Part shown: positions 46,564 to 54,511 of the stretch, piece after piece | Numbering within the stretch: position 1 is the first letter of the stretch | Layout of the letters: each line of letters starts with the position of its first letter | NCBI GenBank assembly: GCA_018882885.1 | Contig: VERG01000004.1 | Span: forward strand, 1-64,000 | Origin: Candidatus Nanopelagicaceae bacterium | GTDB lineage: Bacteria; Actinomycetota; Actinomycetes; Nanopelagicales; Nanopelagicaceae | DNA: 64,000 bases | Direction of reading: 5' to 3' | The notes under the pieces: model-generated | The model's database searches: none | What the model saw: the letters and a program-made list of their open reading frames with translations, nothing else | Told to the model about the DNA's origin: nothing | Translations under genes and position numbers: made by a program

Positions 46564-46569
46564 TACCCT
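46564..46569 (+). promoter_or_regulatory. -10 box, leaderless SpoIID-like gene
   Basis: TACCCT followed by seven bases and ATG 46577. Confidence 0.6.
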
Positions 46570-46576
46570 AAGAAAT

Positions 46577-47917
46577 ATGAGTAAAAGAATGCACTTCCTC
46601 ACTTCTTTTACAGTGTTAATCACTGCATTAGCGCTGCTGTCTGGGGTCACGCAGTCCAGCTCAGCTCAAGCACAAAGTAAAATTCCGACTGAGTTTAGAT
46701 TTTTTGGATCGGGATACGGTCATGGCGTAGGCATGAGTCAGATTGGTGCACGAGGCCAAGCGCTCGAGGGAAAAACCGCCAACGAAATTTTGAATTACTA
46801 CTATCCCGGCACTTCAGTGACTCCGTTTCCAGATAATCATTTAATCCGAGTCAACATCGCTAATTTAGTTAACTCAGCATCTCTAAAACCAGAAGAGCCA
46901 ACTGGACAAATTATTTTGTATCGCGGAGATATTCCACTTGGTGAAAATCCAGAGCCATTTGGAGTTTACGCAGGGGATACCACCATACTCTTCACTAATT
47001 TTCTAGGAACTGTTGTGCCTGTTCCTTCATCGCCAACTGCAAAGTACGCGGCTATAAACCCTGAAGCGGCATGGACCGTTAGGTGGGAGACCAGCACCAC
47101 GACTATCGCATTTACAAATGGCACCACAACTAGCCGATACAAGTATGGTCAAATTGTTTTTAAGAGTGTAAAAAATCTTTTAAGTTCTTACCTTGCTGTA
47201 ACAAACACCTTACGTTTACATGATGAGTATTTATGGGGAATCGGGGAGGTACCATCCTCTTGGCCGGCAGCTGCTCTGGAGGCACAAGCAATTGCCGCAA
47301 GAACTTACGCTCTGGGCAAGTTGAGTCGAATCAGACCGGAGTGTGATTGCAACATTTACAACACCACCGTTGATCAAAACTTTGTCGGATTTGTAAAAGA
47401 AACAGAACCTATTTGGGGAATCAAATGGAAGGAGGCGGTCACCAGAACCTTTGTTGATGCCGATAACGCATTGACGGTAACTCTGAATGGCCGTCCCATT
47501 AGCGCTTTTTATTTTTCATCTAGTGGTGGGCAAACTCAAAATGTTAAAGATGTGTGGGGAAACCCAATTGACTATTTACAAGGCGTTCCAGATCCATGGA
47601 GCTTAGATCCGCAGATTAATAAGAGGTATGCCTTGTGGTCCCGGTTTATCTCTCAACAAACCATGGCACAGGCCTTTGGCCTGCCAAATGTGATCTTTTT
47701 TTCAGTTAACTCTCGAACCGCAACGGGAAGCATCTCTTCCATAACTGGATTTTCTGCAACGGGTGCCAGCGTGACATTAACCGGTGAGGTGTTCCGTTCG
47801 AAAGTTAAACTTCCTTCCACCTGGATTCACAACTCTAGACCAATAATCAGATTGCCTTTTGTAGCCACTGATTGTTCAGAAACTCCGGCACCTGTTGTAC
47901 CCCTGTGCAGAATCTAA
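46577..47917 (+). CDS. Secreted SpoIID/LytB-domain protein
   Basis: A 446-aa exported protein. Signal peptide at residues 1-32 (hydrophobic FTVLITALALLSGV, then SAQAQ). The SpoIID core includes the early GYGHGVGMSQIGARGQ block and the later EYLWGIGEVPSSWPAAALEAQAIAARTYA in two parts, with the catalytic-type glutamate in GIGEVPSSW. SpoIID enzymes are lytic transglycosylases on peptidoglycan; in non-sporulating actinobacteria they are thought to remodel the wall. A variable C-terminal region (390-446) has no recognised domain. Confidence 0.88.
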   Translation: MSKRMHFLTSFTVLITALALLSGVTQSSSAQAQSKIPTEFRFFGSGYGHGVGMSQIGARGQALEGKTANEILNYYYPGTSVTPFPDNHLIRVNIANLVNSASLKPEEPTGQIILYRGDIPLGENPEPFGVYAGDTTILFTNFLGTVVPVPSSPTAKYAAINPEAAWTVRWETSTTTIAFTNGTTTSRYKYGQIVFKSVKNLLSSYLAVTNTLRLHDEYLWGIGEVPSSWPAAALEAQAIAARTYALGKLSRIRPECDCNIYNTTVDQNFVGFVKETEPIWGIKWKEAVTRTFVDADNALTVTLNGRPISAFYFSSSGGQTQNVKDVWGNPIDYLQGVPDPWSLDPQINKRYALWSRFISQQTMAQAFGLPNVIFFSVNSRTATGSISSITGFSATGASVTLTGEVFRSKVKLPSTWIHNSRPIIRLPFVATDCSETPAPVVPLCRI

Positions 47918-47922
47918 AGAAT

Positions 47923-48876
47923 TTAATTAGCGTGCAGAGCAGCGTTTAGGCCGCCCCAGGTGCCTGATTTAGGCAAGGCTTCAAGCGCTCCGGTTTGTGA
48001 GTTTCTTCTAAATAACATTCCATTTACTCCAGATAGCTCACGTGCTTTTACAACCCCACCATCTGGCAACTTAACTTTGGCACCTGCGGTTAAATAAATC
48101 CCTGCTTCGATAACACAATCATCGCCTAAGGAAATGCCAAGACCTGAGTTGGCTCCAAGCAAAGTTTTTTTGCCGATGGAGATAACCTCTTTTCCGCCAC
48201 CGCTAAGAGTGCCCATAATTGATGCACCGCCACCAATATCTGATCCATCTCCAACTACAACGCCAGCTGAAATTCTGCCCTCAACCATTGAAGCTCCAAG
48301 GGTTCCAGCATTGAAGTTAACAAACCCTTCATGCATAACTGTTGTGCCGTTAGCGAGATGCGCTCCTAAACGAACCCGATCGGCATCAGCAATGCGCACC
48401 CCTTCTGGAATTACATAATCAACCATGCGGGGAAACTTATCTACGCCATAAACCGCCACATAACCATGTTTTTCCTGCAGTTTTTGCCGCACCTTTGCAA
48501 AAGTGGAAACCGCGCAAGGACCAAAGGAGCTCCAAACCACGTTATTTAGTAAACCAAAGATTCCATCTAGCTTTAGGCCATGTGGTTTAACTAATCGATG
48601 TGACAATAAATGCAGCCTCAAATAAGCATCTGAAACGTTGGCGGGTGGTGCATCTAAATCAATCTCTAACTCAACATATTGTTTTGAAACTTCTCGAACA
48701 GAATCCGGCTGCAGTAACCCGCTCAAATCTGGAGCTTTTGACTTATTCAAGCCACCTAAACCCAGAACCGGAAAAAATGTATCCAAAACAGATCCATCTG
48801 AGGCGACGGTCGCTACTCCAAAACCGAAAGCGCTGCGGTTACCGTCTTGTAAATCAGGCATAGGTGATTCAACCAT
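47923..48876 (-). CDS. dapD: Tetrahydrodipicolinate N-succinyltransferase (actinobacterial type)
   Basis: Lysine/diaminopimelate pathway enzyme, succinyl-CoA plus tetrahydrodipicolinate. About 317 aa with a left-handed beta helix (about 180-290) built of hexapeptide repeats, seen as GTTVMHEGFVNFNAGTLG, MVEGRISAGVVVGDGSDIGG and GKKTLLGANSGLGI. The N-terminal extension FGFGVATVASDGSVLDTFFP is typical of actinobacterial DapD. ATG 48876 is chosen over TTG 48882 because TAGCGT lies six bases upstream. dapC, the next enzyme in the pathway, starts at the right end of the window. Confidence 0.93.
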   Translation of the reverse strand: MVESPMPDLQDGNRSAFGFGVATVASDGSVLDTFFPVLGLGGLNKSKAPDLSGLLQPDSVREVSKQYVELEIDLDAPPANVSDAYLRLHLLSHRLVKPHGLKLDGIFGLLNNVVWSSFGPCAVSTFAKVRQKLQEKHGYVAVYGVDKFPRMVDYVIPEGVRIADADRVRLGAHLANGTTVMHEGFVNFNAGTLGASMVEGRISAGVVVGDGSDIGGGASIMGTLSGGGKEVISIGKKTLLGANSGLGISLGDDCVIEAGIYLTAGAKVKLPDGGVVKARELSGVNGMLFRRNSQTGALEALPKSGTWGGLNAALHAN

Positions 48877-48882
48877 GGGCAA

Positions 48883-48888
48883 ACGCTA
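48883..48888 (-). promoter_or_regulatory. -10 box, leaderless dapD
   Basis: Minus strand TAGCGT, six bases before ATG 48876. Confidence 0.6.
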
Positions 48889-48922
48889 CCAATACGGTAC
48901 CGAGATAACTCAATCGAGCATC

Positions 48923-48928
48923 TAGAGT
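48923..48928 (+). promoter_or_regulatory. -10 box, leaderless LOG-family gene
   Basis: TAGAGT followed by six bases and ATG 48935. Confidence 0.6.
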
Positions 48929-48934
48929 TGAGTT

Positions 48935-49477
48935 ATGAAGATAGCCGTTTATTGCGCATCATCAACCGCGGTCTCTCCGGAAAATCTCCAATTAGGTTTT
49001 GATCTAGGAGCGGCAATAGCTCAACAAGGTCATCAATTGGTTTGGGGCGGCGGGGCAATTTCAGTGATGGGCGAGGTTGCCAAAGGTGCACGCCAATTTG
49101 GTGGCAAAACCATTGGCGTAATCCCAGAGCGATTGATGAATGTTGAGTTCATAGATCATGATTCCAGCGAACTACATGTTGTTGCAGATATGCGCGAACG
49201 CAAAGGCTTGATCGAGCGGCTCTCGGACGGATTTATCGCTCTGCCGGGTGGCATCGGAACCTTGGAGGAGTTCTTTGAAATCTGGGTGGGACGTTATCTA
49301 GGCTTTCACAATAAGCCGATTGCAGTACTTGATCCTTCTAGTGTTTATCAAACATTGCGAATAGCTCTTGATGATTTAACAGCGAAAAATTTCATGAAGC
49401 CGGGCCAGCATGAGTTAGTAAAATGGTGCAGTGAAATTACCGAAGCGCTTAATCATTTAGGCGATACAGCGAAATAA
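48935..49477 (+). CDS. LOG-family nucleotide phosphoribohydrolase
   Basis: A 180-aa Rossmann-fold protein of the TIGR00730/LONELY GUY group, which cleaves nucleoside 5'-monophosphates (classically cytokinin ribotides) to base and ribose-5-phosphate. Seen: VYCASSTAVSPEN, VWGGGAISVMGEVAKGA and the active-site LPGGIGTLEEFFE. In actinobacteria the gene commonly lies near dapD/dapE, as here. Whether it makes cytokinins or only recycles nucleotides is not known. Confidence 0.9.
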   Translation: MKIAVYCASSTAVSPENLQLGFDLGAAIAQQGHQLVWGGGAISVMGEVAKGARQFGGKTIGVIPERLMNVEFIDHDSSELHVVADMRERKGLIERLSDGFIALPGGIGTLEEFFEIWVGRYLGFHNKPIAVLDPSSVYQTLRIALDDLTAKNFMKPGQHELVKWCSEITEALNHLGDTAK

Positions 49478-49516
49478 GCTGATTAGGTTTCTACTAGAAG
49501 TAATTCAGGAGTAAAA

Positions 49517-49951
49517 ATGTTAGAAGAGTTCCGAGTCTCTGTGACTATCAATGGAGATATAAATAAAGTTTGGGACAAGCTGGTTGATTGGAAATCACAA
49601 GGCGAATGGATGGCGTTGACAAAAGTTAACTCCAGTGTCGATAACGGTGGAGTTTCTGGAGTAGGTACTGAGATATCCGCATTTACCGGAGTTGGAAAGT
49701 TTGGAGTATTAGACAAGATGCGGGTTACCAAATGGGAGCCACCAGTTTTTTGTGCGGTCGATCATTACGGCAAATTGATCAAGGGGATTGGTGAGTTTCG
49801 ATTAACTCAAATCTCACCCGAAAAAGTTAGATTTGATTGGTATGAAAAAATCATTGCTCCAAAGTTTGTATTGGCATTGGTCAAACCCGGCATAATCCTT
49901 GCGGTTACCTATTCACTCAGGAAGTTCTCACGCCGCTGCGCCAGGAATTAG
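49517..49951 (+). CDS. SRPBCC-fold protein (polyketide cyclase/START-like)
   Basis: A 144-aa small hydrophobic-ligand-binding fold: FRVSVTINGDINKVWDKLVDW at the start, then GEWMALTKV and a C-terminal helix region near LALVKPGIIL. Members bind lipids or act as cyclases or chaperones; the substrate cannot be inferred. It has a clear ribosome site (AGGAG, six bases before ATG), unlike its leaderless neighbours. Function unknown. Confidence 0.75.
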   Translation: MLEEFRVSVTINGDINKVWDKLVDWKSQGEWMALTKVNSSVDNGGVSGVGTEISAFTGVGKFGVLDKMRVTKWEPPVFCAVDHYGKLIKGIGEFRLTQISPEKVRFDWYEKIIAPKFVLALVKPGIILAVTYSLRKFSRRCARN

Positions 49952-49974
49952 TTACCTGTTTTAACGCTAGCCAG

Positions 49975-49980
49975 TAACCT
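49975..49980 (+). promoter_or_regulatory. -10 box, leaderless mini-sigma gene
   Basis: TAACCT followed by seven bases and GTG 49988. Confidence 0.55.
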
Positions 49981-49987
49981 TAAGGTT

Positions 49988-50188
49988 GTGGAAACGCCGA
50001 CATTGGCAGAGTTAATCGACTCGCTACCTGAGGAGGAGCGGGTGATATTGACCCTGCACTACATGCGCCAACTTTCCATCGCGCAGATCGCGGGCAAAAT
50101 TGGGGTACCAGAACGCGCTGTGAGCGCAGTTTTGGCTTCGGCCAGAGCGAGATTGAGCTCGGCTTTCAATTTCCCCTCAGGTAGCTAG
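49988..50188 (+). CDS. Sigma-70 region-4-like small HTH protein
   Basis: A 66-aa protein that is essentially one sigma-factor region 4: LIDSLPEEERVILTLHYMRQ then LSIAQIAGKIGVPERAVSAV as the helix-turn-helix. No region 2 precedes it; the upstream sequence is a normal intergenic gap with a leaderless promoter. Region 4 binds -35 elements, so the protein could act as a DNA-binding accessory or anti-factor, or be a remnant of an ECF sigma. In mycobacteria sigE lies near the orthologues of the O-methyltransferase and tatB genes found downstream here. Function unknown. Confidence 0.7.
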   Translation: METPTLAELIDSLPEEERVILTLHYMRQLSIAQIAGKIGVPERAVSAVLASARARLSSAFNFPSGS

Positions 50189-50252
50189 ATACGAGATAAT
50201 TCGCGCCTTACACAGAGCTAGCGCAAGCTAATCTAGAGAAAGGGCCCCACCA

Positions 50253-50432
50253 ATGGCAGCCATGAAACCCCGCACTGGCGATGGACCAATGGAAGTTACC
50301 AAGGAAGCCCGCAGCCTGGTTATGCGCATCCCACTAGAAGGTGGCGGAAGACTGGTCGTAGAGCTAAATCAAGAAGAGGCCCGCAACTTGGCCGATGTTC
50401 TAAACGCCTCGATTGCACTTCTAAAGAAGTGA
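50253..50432 (+). CDS. DUF3117 small conserved protein
   Basis: A 59-aa protein, MAAMKPRTGDGPMEVTKE and onward to ADVLNASIALLKK, a perfect fit to the actinobacterial DUF3117 family, which is extremely conserved and of unknown function. An AGAAAGG-type ribosome site lies about nine bases upstream. Its stop overlaps the pepA GTG start (GTGA), so the two are translationally coupled. A short TAGC-GCAA-GCTA hairpin precedes the ribosome site. Confidence 0.88.
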   Translation: MAAMKPRTGDGPMEVTKEARSLVMRIPLEGGGRLVVELNQEEARNLADVLNASIALLKK

Positions 50433-51922
50433 ACCGACCGATTCCGAAACTCGGATCGGTCAAGTATCCGAAACAACTCTCGGAGCAATTTTTTAAGAAA
50501 TTTACCCACATTGCATTGCCATTAATTTCAAAAGATGGCGATCTGCAGATTGACTTAAACAAAAAAGAGATTAAATCCTTAGAGGAGATTTTTAATATCT
50601 CATTTGCTATTGAGATTAAAAAGCATGGTGCCGGTATCACGGGCAAAGCTGGTGAGTTAATAGATATTCCGGTAATAGAGGATGAATTAAAAAGAATCAT
50701 TTTGGTTGCAGTAGGAAATCGCTCAGAGATAGAAATCCGAAAAGCAGCAACTGCAATAGGGCGCAAAGTCAAAGCAAGTAAAGCTAACTTGATCTCCTGG
50801 ATAGCCGAAAATGGCAAAGCTGCGCAGATTCATTATCTTGGTACCGCTCTTGCGACATACTCCTGGAGTCAAAAGAGTTCGGCAAAACCAGAAACTCCGG
50901 AGATTAATCTGCTGGGGGATTTTTCTGAGGTTTGTGATCGTTCAACAATATTGCTGGAAGCAACCTGGAAAGCTAGAGATTTAATCCACACCCCATCAAA
51001 TGTTAAATCTCCCAGTTGGATGGCGGAGCAAGCGAAGAAGTTTGCTAAGAACAACGCTTTGTCAGTGAAGGTTAAAGCTGGCAAAGAGTTAGTCGAGTTC
51101 GGCGGCTTACGAGCGGTTGGAAACTCAAGTCAAAAAAATCCACCGAGATTTGTTGAGGTTTCCTACAAGCCTCGTGGAGTCAAAAATCCAATTCATGTAG
51201 TCCTGGTGGGTAAAGGAATTACCTTTGATACAGGCGGAGTTTCATTGAAGCGTCCTTACGACACAATGACCGCGATGAAAAGTGATATGTCCGGTGCGGC
51301 GGCGGTCTTAATGACCACAATCGCGGCTGCAGAATTAAAGCTACCCGTCCAAGTCACAGCTTTATTGATGCTGGCAGAAAATGCTCTTTCCGGCACAGCG
51401 CAAAGACCATCTGATGTCATCAAACATTATGGTGGAACAACAGTTGAGGTAATTAATACGGATGCGGAAGGACGACTAGTTCTCGCAGATGGATTGGCCT
51501 ATGCCGATAAGAATTTAGATCCTGATTACTTAATTGATGTTGCAACATTGACCGGCGCTGCAACACTTGGCTTGAGCCGTTATTACGGCGCGATGTATAC
51601 CCGTGACAAAAAGTTAGCGAATCAGCTATCAAATCTAAGTGAATTCACCGGAGATCGTATTTGGCACATGCCGCTAGTTGATGATTACGATGTGGCTTTA
51701 GCAAGTGATATAGCTGATTACAATCACACCGCCGACAAATTCAAGTTTCAAGGTGGTTCAGTAACCGCCGCGTTGTTTTTGGAGAAGTTTGTTGGTAATC
51801 GCAAATGGGCGCACTTAGATATCGCTGGACCAGCTCGTTCAGAGGTTGATGCAGGGGAAAATGTTAAAGGTGGAACCGGCTATGGAGTCCGATTGCTAAC
51901 AGAATGGATTTCCGGATTGTGA
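50429..51922 (+). CDS. pepA: Leucyl aminopeptidase (M17)
   Basis: A 497-aa hexameric cytosolic exopeptidase using two metal ions. The C-terminal catalytic domain contains GKGITFDTGGVSLK (Lys, Asp), KSDMSGAAAVL and the signature NTDAEGRLVLADGLAYA, plus the IDVATLTGAATLGLSRYYGA stretch given here in part. The N-terminal domain (1-165) is variable. The GTG start overlaps DUF3117 by four bases. It recycles peptides, useful for a nutrient-limited planktonic cell. Confidence 0.93.
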   Translation: MNRPIPKLGSVKYPKQLSEQFFKKFTHIALPLISKDGDLQIDLNKKEIKSLEEIFNISFAIEIKKHGAGITGKAGELIDIPVIEDELKRIILVAVGNRSEIEIRKAATAIGRKVKASKANLISWIAENGKAAQIHYLGTALATYSWSQKSSAKPETPEINLLGDFSEVCDRSTILLEATWKARDLIHTPSNVKSPSWMAEQAKKFAKNNALSVKVKAGKELVEFGGLRAVGNSSQKNPPRFVEVSYKPRGVKNPIHVVLVGKGITFDTGGVSLKRPYDTMTAMKSDMSGAAAVLMTTIAAAELKLPVQVTALLMLAENALSGTAQRPSDVIKHYGGTTVEVINTDAEGRLVLADGLAYADKNLDPDYLIDVATLTGAATLGLSRYYGAMYTRDKKLANQLSNLSEFTGDRIWHMPLVDDYDVALASDIADYNHTADKFKFQGGSVTAALFLEKFVGNRKWAHLDIAGPARSEVDAGENVKGGTGYGVRLLTEWISGL

Positions 51923-52602
51923 TTCCAGAGATTGGCGATAAAGCCTTCGCAGAACGGCTATTGGCAAACCGTGGCGATATGAAGCCATACTCAAACTCCT
52001 TTGTGCCAGAAACTGAAATCATGCAACGGGCGCGCGCCCGTGGCGTAGATATCGGAACCTACGACATAACACCGGCTGTAGGTTCTTTACTGCGCTACAT
52101 AACCCATTTGATCGGTGCGCATGCCATAGTTGAAGTTGGCACTGGTGCGGGTGTAAGTGGATTATGGATCTTCCAGAGTTTGGCGCAAAAAGGTTTGCTG
52201 ACCTCAATTGATGATGAAGTTGAAAATGCAAAACTTGCAAAGCAGGCTTTTGATGAAGCTGGTATTAATGCCTCTCGATACCGTTTGATAACTGGAAATA
52301 GCCGGGAAATTGTGGGCAAATTGGCGGATAGTCTTTATGACATCTTTGTCTTGAGAAGAAGCTCTGATTTGCTCGAGAGCGTAGAAAACGCTTACCGCTC
52401 TCTTCGTCCTGGAGGGGTTTTAGTTATTGATCGAGCTTTACTAGCAGGCAAGGTGGCGGATCCAACACAACGCGATCCGGAGACCATTGCCTATAAAGAG
52501 GTAATTAAGGTAATTAAAGAGTCTCCGAATCAATGGCTACCGATGTTGTTACCGGTTGGCGATGGAGTCTTAATCGCTACAAAAGTTGAATCATTAGGAT
52601 AA
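51904..52602 (+). CDS. O-methyltransferase (SAM-dependent, type 3)
   Basis: A 232-aa class I methyltransferase. SAM motif I is AIVEVGTGAGVSGLWIF; motif for the metal-linked CCoAOMT-like family is weaker (VLRRSSDLLE in place of the usual aspartate-rich FIDADK), so metal use is doubtful. LRPGGVLVIDRALL is clear. The gene is syntenic with mycobacterial Rv1220c beside tatB and mrp. It overlaps pepA by 19 bases; GTG 51919 would reduce the overlap to four bases and may be the true start. Confidence 0.85.
   Translation: MDFRIVIPEIGDKAFAERLLANRGDMKPYSNSFVPETEIMQRARARGVDIGTYDITPAVGSLLRYITHLIGAHAIVEVGTGAGVSGLWIFQSLAQKGLLTSIDDEVENAKLAKQAFDEAGINASRYRLITGNSREIVGKLADSLYDIFVLRRSSDLLESVENAYRSLRPGGVLVIDRALLAGKVADPTQRDPETIAYKEVIKVIKESPNQWLPMLLPVGDGVLIATKVESLG
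52595..52600 (+). promoter_or_regulatory. -10 box, leaderless tatB
   Basis: TAGGAT followed by six bases and ATG 52607, inside the end of the O-methyltransferase gene. Confidence 0.5.
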
Positions 52603-52606
52603 GCAG

Positions 52607-52945
52607 ATGTTTGGAATTGGCATGGGGGAGTTCCTGGGACTTGTTGTTCTAGGTCTATTCCTAGTTGGCCCTGACAAACTTCCTAACGCGGCGCGGGATT
52701 TTGCTCGGTTTTTACATAAGGTACGTAATTTCACTTCATATGCCTCAAAAGAGTTAAAGGAAAATCTCGGACCTGGTTTTGAAGATTTAGATGTCACAGA
52801 TTTGACCCCAAAAAATTTGGCAAAGAAAGTTATTGGCAACGCCATGGATGATGTGAAGGGTGAGGTCAAACCAGTTGTTGGCGAGATTAAGCGCCAAAGT
52901 AAAGAGATCAAAGAGGTTGCCAAAATAGATCCGGATCTTTTGTGA
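52607..52945 (+). CDS. tatB: Twin-arginine translocase subunit TatB
   Basis: A 112-aa protein with one N-terminal membrane helix (FGIGMGEFLGLVVLGLFLVG), the conserved GPDKLPNAARD hinge and a long amphipathic, charged helix (about 22-75). The Glu at position 8 of the helix is the residue used in TatBC substrate recognition. It works with TatC to receive folded proteins with RR signals; TatA and TatC are not in the window. The next gene starts four bases before its end. Confidence 0.88.
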   Translation: MFGIGMGEFLGLVVLGLFLVGPDKLPNAARDFARFLHKVRNFTSYASKELKENLGPGFEDLDVTDLTPKNLAKKVIGNAMDDVKGEVKPVVGEIKRQSKEIKEVAKIDPDLL

Positions 52946-54069
52946 GTTCATCAGTAATTCAAGAGATCAACGCTGCGCTCGCAACCGTTTCAGATCCAGA
53001 GCTGCATCGACCACTGCCAGATTTAGGGATGGTAGAAAAGGTGGAATTCGCTGATGGCAAGGCTGAGATAAAGATTCTTCTTACTATCTCCGGCTGTCCC
53101 ATGCGTGATCGTCTGCAAAATGATGTTACCGAAGCTGTCATGAAAGTTTCAGCGGTAAATCAAGTTGCCCTTGAGTTTGGGGTAATGAATGAGGCACAGA
53201 GAGATAATGTAAAGAAGTTACTTCGAGGTGGAAGAGAGAAATTTATTCCTTTCGCTCAGCCAGATTCATTGACCCGAGTATGGGGAATCTCATCAGGCAA
53301 AGGCGGGGTGGGAAAATCCTCAGTTACGGTAAATCTTGCGGCGGCACTTTCTACACGTGGATTTAAAGTAGGCGTGCTTGATGCTGATGTTTATGGTCAT
53401 TCAATCCCGAGGCTGTTGGGTATCGAAGGACAGAGACCAACTGCAATAGATCAGACCTTTATTCCAATTGAAGTAAATGGCATCAAAGTAGTATCTATTG
53501 AGATGTTTAAGCCGGATCGAGCTGATCCAGTTGCCTACCGCGGTCCATTGCTGCATAGAGTCTTAGAGCAGTTGCTAAGTGATGCTTACTGGGGAGATTT
53601 AGATTTCCTTCTGCTTGATCTGCCGCCAGGCACCGGCGATATAGCAATCTCACTTGGTCAGTTGATTCCCGCCTCTGAAATTGTTGTTGTAACTACACCT
53701 CAAATTGCAGCCGCTGAAGTTGCCGAACGCGCTGGCAGAATTGCCCACCAACTTAAGCAGCACATAATTGGCGTAATCGAAAACATGTCTGCATCTACAG
53801 ATTCAAAAACCGGCGCGCAGGTTGCACTCTTTGGATCAGGAGGCGGGGAAGAAACCGCTAATCGACTAAGTACTTTGGTAGGAGCTCAGGTGCCTTTGGT
53901 TGGCGAGATTCCTTTTGAAATGCAATTACGCGAAGGCGGCGACGCTGGAAAACCAATAGTTTGGCAAAACCCAGATGCCGCGGCGGCTCAAGAGTTCTTC
54001 AAGATTGTTGACGCGCTAGCCCCAAGAAAGAAATCACTTCTTGGTGTTCGGCTGGGTGTCAGTACCTGA
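52942..54069 (+). CDS. mrp: Mrp/ApbC-type iron-sulfur carrier ATPase
   Basis: A 375-aa P-loop protein that holds and delivers Fe-S clusters. An N-terminal MIP18/DUF59 domain (1-95; ISGCPMRDRLQND) is followed by the deviant Walker A SSGKGGVGKSSVTVNLA and DADVYGHSIPRLLG, then LLLDLPPGTGDIAISL. The bridging CPxC usually found after ENMS is absent (ENMSASTDSKTG here), as in some other actinobacterial members. GTG 52942. Its 3' end overlaps the convergent DUF1003 gene by 36 bases. Confidence 0.92.
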   Translation: MSSSVIQEINAALATVSDPELHRPLPDLGMVEKVEFADGKAEIKILLTISGCPMRDRLQNDVTEAVMKVSAVNQVALEFGVMNEAQRDNVKKLLRGGREKFIPFAQPDSLTRVWGISSGKGGVGKSSVTVNLAAALSTRGFKVGVLDADVYGHSIPRLLGIEGQRPTAIDQTFIPIEVNGIKVVSIEMFKPDRADPVAYRGPLLHRVLEQLLSDAYWGDLDFLLLDLPPGTGDIAISLGQLIPASEIVVVTTPQIAAAEVAERAGRIAHQLKQHIIGVIENMSASTDSKTGAQVALFGSGGGEETANRLSTLVGAQVPLVGEIPFEMQLREGGDAGKPIVWQNPDAAAAQEFFKIVDALAPRKKSLLGVRLGVST

Positions 54070-54498
54070 TTTTTCCTCAATTAATTCCTTTATCTCAGCT
54101 ACCAACTCTTTGCGCATTGCAGCAATTTCACGAACCATGAACTCAGTAACCGCTAAATTGCGCTCATCTCTTGCTCTATCTTCTTGAGAGGTTACTCGAT
54201 CGCGATCAGCTTGACGATTTTGCGCCAAGAGAATCAATGGAGCGGCATAAGAGGCTTGAAGGGATAGCAAAAGTGTCAGGAATATGAAGGGATACTCATC
54301 AAAACGCAAATCTCTTGGTCCGAGTGTGTTCCACAAAACCCAAGCGGTGACAAAAATTGTCATATAGACCAGGAACTTTGCGGTACCAATAAATCTTGCA
54401 AACTTCTCTGAGAGTTGACCAAAGGTTTCTGGATCATAGTTAGGACGCAATGCACGGCGTGATTCACGCGGTGTCTCTAATCTAGAAATACGAGCCAT
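54034..54498 (-). CDS. DUF1003 membrane protein
   Basis: A 154-aa protein of the DUF1003 family: two hydrophobic segments (FLVYMTIFVTAWVLWNTLG and FIFLTLLLSLQASYAAPLILL), then NRQADRDRVTSQEDRARDE, the family's charged signature. Function unknown; in mycobacteria it likewise sits beside the MgtE_N/CBS gene. ATG 54498 is chosen because it has an excellent ribosome site (AAAGGAGG) whereas the longer reading to 54561 starts inside the upstream gene. The tail overlaps mrp antisense by 36 bases. Confidence 0.85.
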   Translation of the reverse strand: MARISRLETPRESRRALRPNYDPETFGQLSEKFARFIGTAKFLVYMTIFVTAWVLWNTLGPRDLRFDEYPFIFLTLLLSLQASYAAPLILLAQNRQADRDRVTSQEDRARDERNLAVTEFMVREIAAMRKELVAEIKELIEEKSGTDTQPNTKK

Positions 54499-54511
54499 TA
54501 CATTCCCTCCT

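Noticed and set aside
53760-53830. Loss of the Mrp CPxC cluster motif as a defect
   Set aside because: Other actinobacterial Mrp proteins also lack it, so I do not treat it as unusual.
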